From Streptomyces sp. APSN-46.1 (GTDB taxonomy: Bacteria > Actinomycetota > Actinomycetes > Streptomycetales > Streptomycetaceae): a DNA stretch of 64,000 nt. The translations under genes and the position numbers were made by a program. Of this stretch, positions 60,635 to 64,000 are shown in pieces. Location of the stretch: assembly GCF_022815725.1 (NCBI RefSeq), contig NZ_JALGRF010000006.1, forward strand, positions 62,001 to 126,000, written 5' to 3'. Positions within the stretch are counted from its first letter, which is position 1. Every line of letters starts with the position of its first letter. The notes below the pieces were generated by a model. It saw only the letters and a program-made list of their open reading frames with translations. It searched no databases and was not told the origin of the DNA.

Positions 60635-60938
60635 GGGGTACTGCCTCACTTTCGATGCGGTCCGGGGTAGCCGGTAGACACAGTGCGGGACACGCTACCC
60701 AGGATCCTGGGGGAAAGCTCGGGCCCCTCAACCGGAGATGAAACACACCTCGGCGGACACGAACAGGCGGATATCGCCAGTTCCGGTCGTATCTCGTCCT
60801 TTCGGCTGCGATGCCGAGCCCTGATGGCGGTGCGTCGCTAGGCTCCTGAGTGCCTCAAGTGGCTGGTGTGGCCTGCGAGAGGCCGGATTGGTGCGCTATT
60901 TATAGGACTTGTCCAAAAGGGTCCGTATCCTAGGCGCC
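60635..60938. other. Intergenic region between divergent fah and HAD genes
   Basis: This 304-bp gap has no supported gene. It must hold both divergent promoters. A -10-like TATCCT (60926-60931) sits 7 bp before the HAD gene's GTG, pointing to a leaderless transcript. No strong hairpin or palindrome was seen. Confidence 0.45.
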
Positions 60939-61769
60939 GTGACTTCCGCCCTCGCCCCCTCCCCCTCCCCCTCCTTCCCCTATGCCTTGATCGCCACTGA
61001 CCTGGACGGGACTCTGCTGCGTGCCGGAGACACCGTCTCGGCCCGCTCGTACGCGGCGCTCGCGACGGCGCGCGCCGCCGGCGCCCAGCACATCGTCGTG
61101 ACCGGCCGCCCGGTCCCGCAGGTACGGCATGTCCTCGACGGCCTCGGCTACACGGGGCTCGCGGTGTGCGCGCAGGGCGCGCAGGTGTACGACGCGGCGG
61201 CCGGCCGACTGCTGCACTCCGTGTCGATGGACCGGGAGCTGGCGGAGGTGGCGCTGGGGAAGATCGAGGCGGAGATCGGCGAGGTCTACGCGGCGGTCAA
61301 CCAGGAGGGGTTGGACGCGGAGATGCTGATAGGGCCGGGCTACCGGATGTGGCATCCGCACCTGCCGACGGTCCGGGTGGGGCGGCGGTGCGATCTGTGG
61401 GCCGCGCCGATCAACAAGGTGCTGTTGCAGCACCCGGAGCTGGACGACGACGAGCTGACGCGGGTGGCGCGCTGCGTCGTGGGCGACCTGGTGAACGTGA
61501 CGATGGCGGGGGAGCACACGGTGGAGCTGCAGCCGCTGGGCATCGACAAGGCGGGCGGGCTGGCGCGGGCGGCCGCCGTTCTGGGGGTCGCGGGGTCGGC
61601 GACGATCGCCTTCGGCGACATGCCGAACGACATCCCGATGTTCGCGTGGGCCGCCCGTGGGGTCGCGATGGCGAACTCACACCGTGAGCTGGTGGCCGTC
61701 GCGGACGAGATCACCCTGTCCAACGAGGACGACGGCATCGCCGTGGTCCTGGAGCGGTTTTTCGGCTGA
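60939..61769 (+). CDS. HAD-superfamily hydrolase (Cof type)
   Basis: A 276-residue phosphatase of the HAD IIB/Cof subfamily. Motif I is DLDGTLL (residues about 19-25), motif II VVTGRP, and motifs III/IV GIDKAGGL and FGDMPNDIPMF. The large C2-type cap between them fits sugar- or nucleotide-phosphate substrates; the exact one is unknown. GTG 60939 is preferred, as the Ala/Pro/Ser lead is short and no RBS precedes either it or the in-frame start at 60909. Confidence 0.88.
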   Translation: MTSALAPSPSPSFPYALIATDLDGTLLRAGDTVSARSYAALATARAAGAQHIVVTGRPVPQVRHVLDGLGYTGLAVCAQGAQVYDAAAGRLLHSVSMDRELAEVALGKIEAEIGEVYAAVNQEGLDAEMLIGPGYRMWHPHLPTVRVGRRCDLWAAPINKVLLQHPELDDDELTRVARCVVGDLVNVTMAGEHTVELQPLGIDKAGGLARAAAVLGVAGSATIAFGDMPNDIPMFAWAARGVAMANSHRELVAVADEITLSNEDDGIAVVLERFFG

Positions 61770-61779
61770 CCGCCGGTTT

Positions 61780-61847
61780 CCGGGGGCAGAGCCCCCGGGG
61801 AACGGTGGAAGGGTGGGGAGGGGCACAGCTCCGCGCAGCGGGGGCGG
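61780..61847. repeat. Interspersed intergenic palindromic element, copy 2
   Basis: CCGGGGGC (61780-61787) pairs with GCCCCCGG (61791-61798), followed by a tail with CAGCTCCGCGCAGCGG as in the copy at 32003-32078. It again lies between convergent genes and probably ends both transcripts. Confidence 0.75.
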
Positions 61848-63872
61848 CTAGCCCGCCGCGCGTGGGAGTCGGCGTTCCCACGTGCGGTGGAAGAGCACCT
61901 CGTCGCCCTCCCGGCAGATCACCTCGTTCGACGTCAGGAAGCCGCCCTCGTCGCAGGCGATCTCCGAGCGGGTCTCGACCCGGGTGTCCCACCCCAGGTC
62001 CGGCCGGTGCAGCCGGATGCGCCAGTCGGAGCGGGTCCGGGCCGACAGGGGGTCCGCCTCCTGGATCTCGTACACCTCCAGCGCGTCCTCGCTGAACTCC
62101 AGCCCGTCCGGATACACCCGCGTCCCCCCGTAGCGCGGGTCCACCTCCAGCCGCCAGGTCCCGCGCGCGACGTCCCGTACGACCAGCCGTTCCGGACGCG
62201 GCTCGTCCAGCGTGGCCGGGAGGACCACCCCGAGCGGCTCCGACTGCTCGGGGGCCCCGAAGGCGACGACCGGCTCGGCGGCGGCGGCAGCGGCGGCAGC
62301 GGCGGCGGCCTCGCGGACCGGGAGCGTCAGCGCGCTGCCCGCCGGTTCCACCGTCCAGCCCGCCTCCGAGCCGGCCCGCGGCCAGATCCACGGCCAGTAC
62401 GCCGAGGACAGCGCCAGCCGGATCCGGTGGCCCGGCGGGAAGGAGTGGCCGATGCCGTTCAGCTCGAAGGCCACGTCCTCGTACGCGCCCGCCGGCCACG
62501 GCACCGCCTTGTCCCGGCCCATGCGGGCGGAGAGGTTCAGGGCGCCCCGGGTCACCAGCGTCGAGGACCCGTCGGGGGCCACGTCGCACAGCCGGGCCGC
62601 CACCTGGCCGTACGGGACGTCCATCCGCAGCCGGAGGGTGACCTGCGGCCGTCCCAGGACCTCCACCGGCTTCCCGCCCTCCACCGGGAACTCGAAGCAC
62701 GCCGACTTGGCGTCCTCCTCCCGCTGGTCCGGCGGCAGGTCCGCGTCGTTGCCGAATGGGCAGAACCGCCCCGCGTCCAGCCCGGTGTGCTGCGGCGACG
62801 CCACGATCACCGGCGCGCCCCGCAACCCGTACGTGACGGGCGTGACCGCCGGCGAAGGCCACGACGCGTCGCCGACCCACCGCCCCGGCAGCGCCTCGTA
62901 CGTCGTCGCCGGCGGGTGGGACCCGGAGATCCAGGACCGCAGCAGCGGCTCGCCCATCACCCCGGTGTCCGCCCCCTTCAGCCAGTGGTCCCACCACCGC
63001 AGCGTCTCCTGGAGGAACCCGATCCCCGGACCCGGTGGAAGCCCCCGGTCCGGGTACTGGTGCGACCACGGCCCGATCAGGCCGCGCACCCGGTCGGAGG
63101 GCAGGTGGGACACCAGCCGCAGCACCGTGTCCCGGTACGGGTCGTGCCAGCCGCCCACCGCCAGGACGGCCGCGCCGATCGCCCCGTAGTCCTCGCAGAC
63201 GCTGCCGTGCTTCCAGTAGTCGTCCCGCGTCTGGTGCGACAGCCAGGTGTGGATGAGGGGTTCGACCGATTCGAGCCGCGCCAGCCACTGCTCCCGCCAG
63301 CCGTCCCCGGCGAACAGCGGGTCCGGCGGCCGCGCGGCGAAGGCCAGCATCGTCGCCGCCCACGCGTGCGCGTCCACGGCCAGCACCGAGCCGCCCATGT
63401 AGTGCGCGTCGTTGTCGTACGGGTCGTCCGTCGAGCAGACCGTGACCACCGCCTTCAGCGCCCGCGGGGCCAGCGCGGCGATCCGCAGGGAGTTGGAGCC
63501 GCCCCAGGAGATCCCGAACATCCCCACCGACCCCGTGCACCACGGCCGCGCCGCCAGCCACTCCACCACCGCCACGCCGTCGGCGAGTTCCCGCGCGTCG
63601 TACGCGTCGCCGGGCGCGCCCCCGCTGCACCCGTGGCCGCGCACGTCCACCCGTACGGACGCGTAGCCGTGCCCCGCGTACCAGGGGTGGCGCTGCCAGT
63701 CGCGCGGCGCGGTCCCGTCGGTCAGCCGGTACGGGAGGTACTCCAGCAGTGCCGGAACCGGCTCGTCCGTGACGGGGCGCCAGATCCGGGCGTACAGTTC
63801 CACGCCCCCGGGCATCGGAATCCGGACATCCTCGCGCGTGGTCTCGTAGGGGAACTCGGTACGGATGATCAT
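61848..63872 (-). CDS. CocE/NonD-family hydrolase (X-Pro dipeptidyl-peptidase-like)
   Basis: A 674-residue cytosolic alpha/beta hydrolase of the peptidase S15/CocE group. The N-terminal catalytic domain has VRGHGCSGG and the nucleophile in GMFGISWGGSNS (Ser near 144); the catalytic Asp and His lie in GWHDPYRD and GPWSHQYPD. The C-terminal jelly-roll domain (from about residue 340, with RLCDVAPDGSS and GHRIRLALSSAYWPWIWP) is typical. An 11-residue Ala run near 540 is a codon-repeat expansion. ATG 63872 follows GAGGG; a longer frame upstream is unlikely. Substrate unknown. Confidence 0.87.
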   Translation of the reverse strand: MIIRTEFPYETTREDVRIPMPGGVELYARIWRPVTDEPVPALLEYLPYRLTDGTAPRDWQRHPWYAGHGYASVRVDVRGHGCSGGAPGDAYDARELADGVAVVEWLAARPWCTGSVGMFGISWGGSNSLRIAALAPRALKAVVTVCSTDDPYDNDAHYMGGSVLAVDAHAWAATMLAFAARPPDPLFAGDGWREQWLARLESVEPLIHTWLSHQTRDDYWKHGSVCEDYGAIGAAVLAVGGWHDPYRDTVLRLVSHLPSDRVRGLIGPWSHQYPDRGLPPGPGIGFLQETLRWWDHWLKGADTGVMGEPLLRSWISGSHPPATTYEALPGRWVGDASWPSPAVTPVTYGLRGAPVIVASPQHTGLDAGRFCPFGNDADLPPDQREEDAKSACFEFPVEGGKPVEVLGRPQVTLRLRMDVPYGQVAARLCDVAPDGSSTLVTRGALNLSARMGRDKAVPWPAGAYEDVAFELNGIGHSFPPGHRIRLALSSAYWPWIWPRAGSEAGWTVEPAGSALTLPVREAAAAAAAAAAAEPVVAFGAPEQSEPLGVVLPATLDEPRPERLVVRDVARGTWRLEVDPRYGGTRVYPDGLEFSEDALEVYEIQEADPLSARTRSDWRIRLHRPDLGWDTRVETRSEIACDEGGFLTSNEVICREGDEVLFHRTWERRLPRAAG

Positions 63873-64000
63873 GCGGAAGCCCTCGCCGATCGCCTCGGTG
63901 GACGGGGTGCGTCCGGCTCCTCCGCGCCGGTCGCAGTTCTGGAGAAAACGCATACTCCGGTAATTTCGGTTTCTCAAGAACATACCGGTGCGCTTCGGGC
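63873..64000. other. Window end, upstream of CocE gene
   Basis: About 130 bp of upstream sequence, locally less GC-rich (63940-63985), fitting a promoter for the minus-strand gene. No further gene can be supported before the window ends. Confidence 0.4.

Noticed and set aside
1..64000. CRISPR arrays, rRNA, prophage or biosynthetic gene cluster
   Set aside because: No regularly spaced repeats, rRNA signatures, phage structural genes or modular synthases were seen on either strand.

Overview
The window reads as a high-GC actinobacterial chromosome, almost certainly Streptomyces. Codon third positions are strongly G/C, GTG and TTG starts are common, and genus-typical families are present: XRE/DUF397/HATPase triads, futalosine-pathway menaquinone genes, GS-linked Ser/Thr kinases, and a 14-gene nuo operon directly upstream of conserved secreted proteins. 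All calls come from reading the sequence; no database search was run.

Layout. (1) 1-8.5 kb: a DAACS-family symporter behind a long leader that carries a 27-codon ORF ending in four consecutive Cys codons; a DUF4333-like lipoprotein; an XRE/DUF397/small membrane protein operon divergent from an RsbW-like ATPase; a winged-helix protein with a Pro-Glu-Asp repeat; an IS110 transposase remnant; small genes; and a GntR (YtrA-type)/DUF1648 pair. (2) 8,508-16,050: a complete 7,543-bp Tn3-family transposon. It has 55-bp terminal inverted repeats with one mismatch and a 5-bp target duplication (ACATC), and it splits the DUF1648 gene exactly in frame. It encodes a Tn3 transposase, a tyrosine recombinase as likely resolvase with a palindromic core-like site, and a passenger module of a WYL regulator divergent from an alpha/beta hydrolase and an AlkZ-like DNA glycosylase. 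(3) 16-23 kb: acyl-CoA ligase, secreted TAP-like hydrolase, small membrane protein, AraC remnant, secreted transglycosylase, cold-shock protein. (4) 23.6-34 kb: menaquinone/respiration-linked genes mqnA, mqnC, menG and a MenJ-like reductase, interleaved with a Ser/Thr kinase, an imidazolonepropionase-like protein, a LuxR HTH protein, a DUF3152 metalloprotease-like protein, glutaminase and a GNAT. (5) 34-41 kb: a minus-strand MacB-like export operon, two secreted proteins and an NlpC/P60 hydrolase. (6) 42.0-57.9 kb: nuoA-nuoN, complete, tightly coupled, with a probable Rex operator upstream. (7) 57.9-64 kb: tandem secreted paralogues, fumarylacetoacetase, a HAD phosphatase and a CocE/NonD hydrolase.

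How it works together. The mqn/men genes make and modify menaquinone, the electron acceptor of the proton-pumping NADH dehydrogenase encoded by nuo; Rex would tie nuo expression to NADH/NAD+. The accessory novelty lies in the Tn3 element, whose cargo looks like a regulated DNA-repair or detoxification module, and in the poly-Cys leader ORF, which suggests cysteine-responsive attenuation of a possible cystine symporter. No rRNA, tRNA or CRISPR array was seen.
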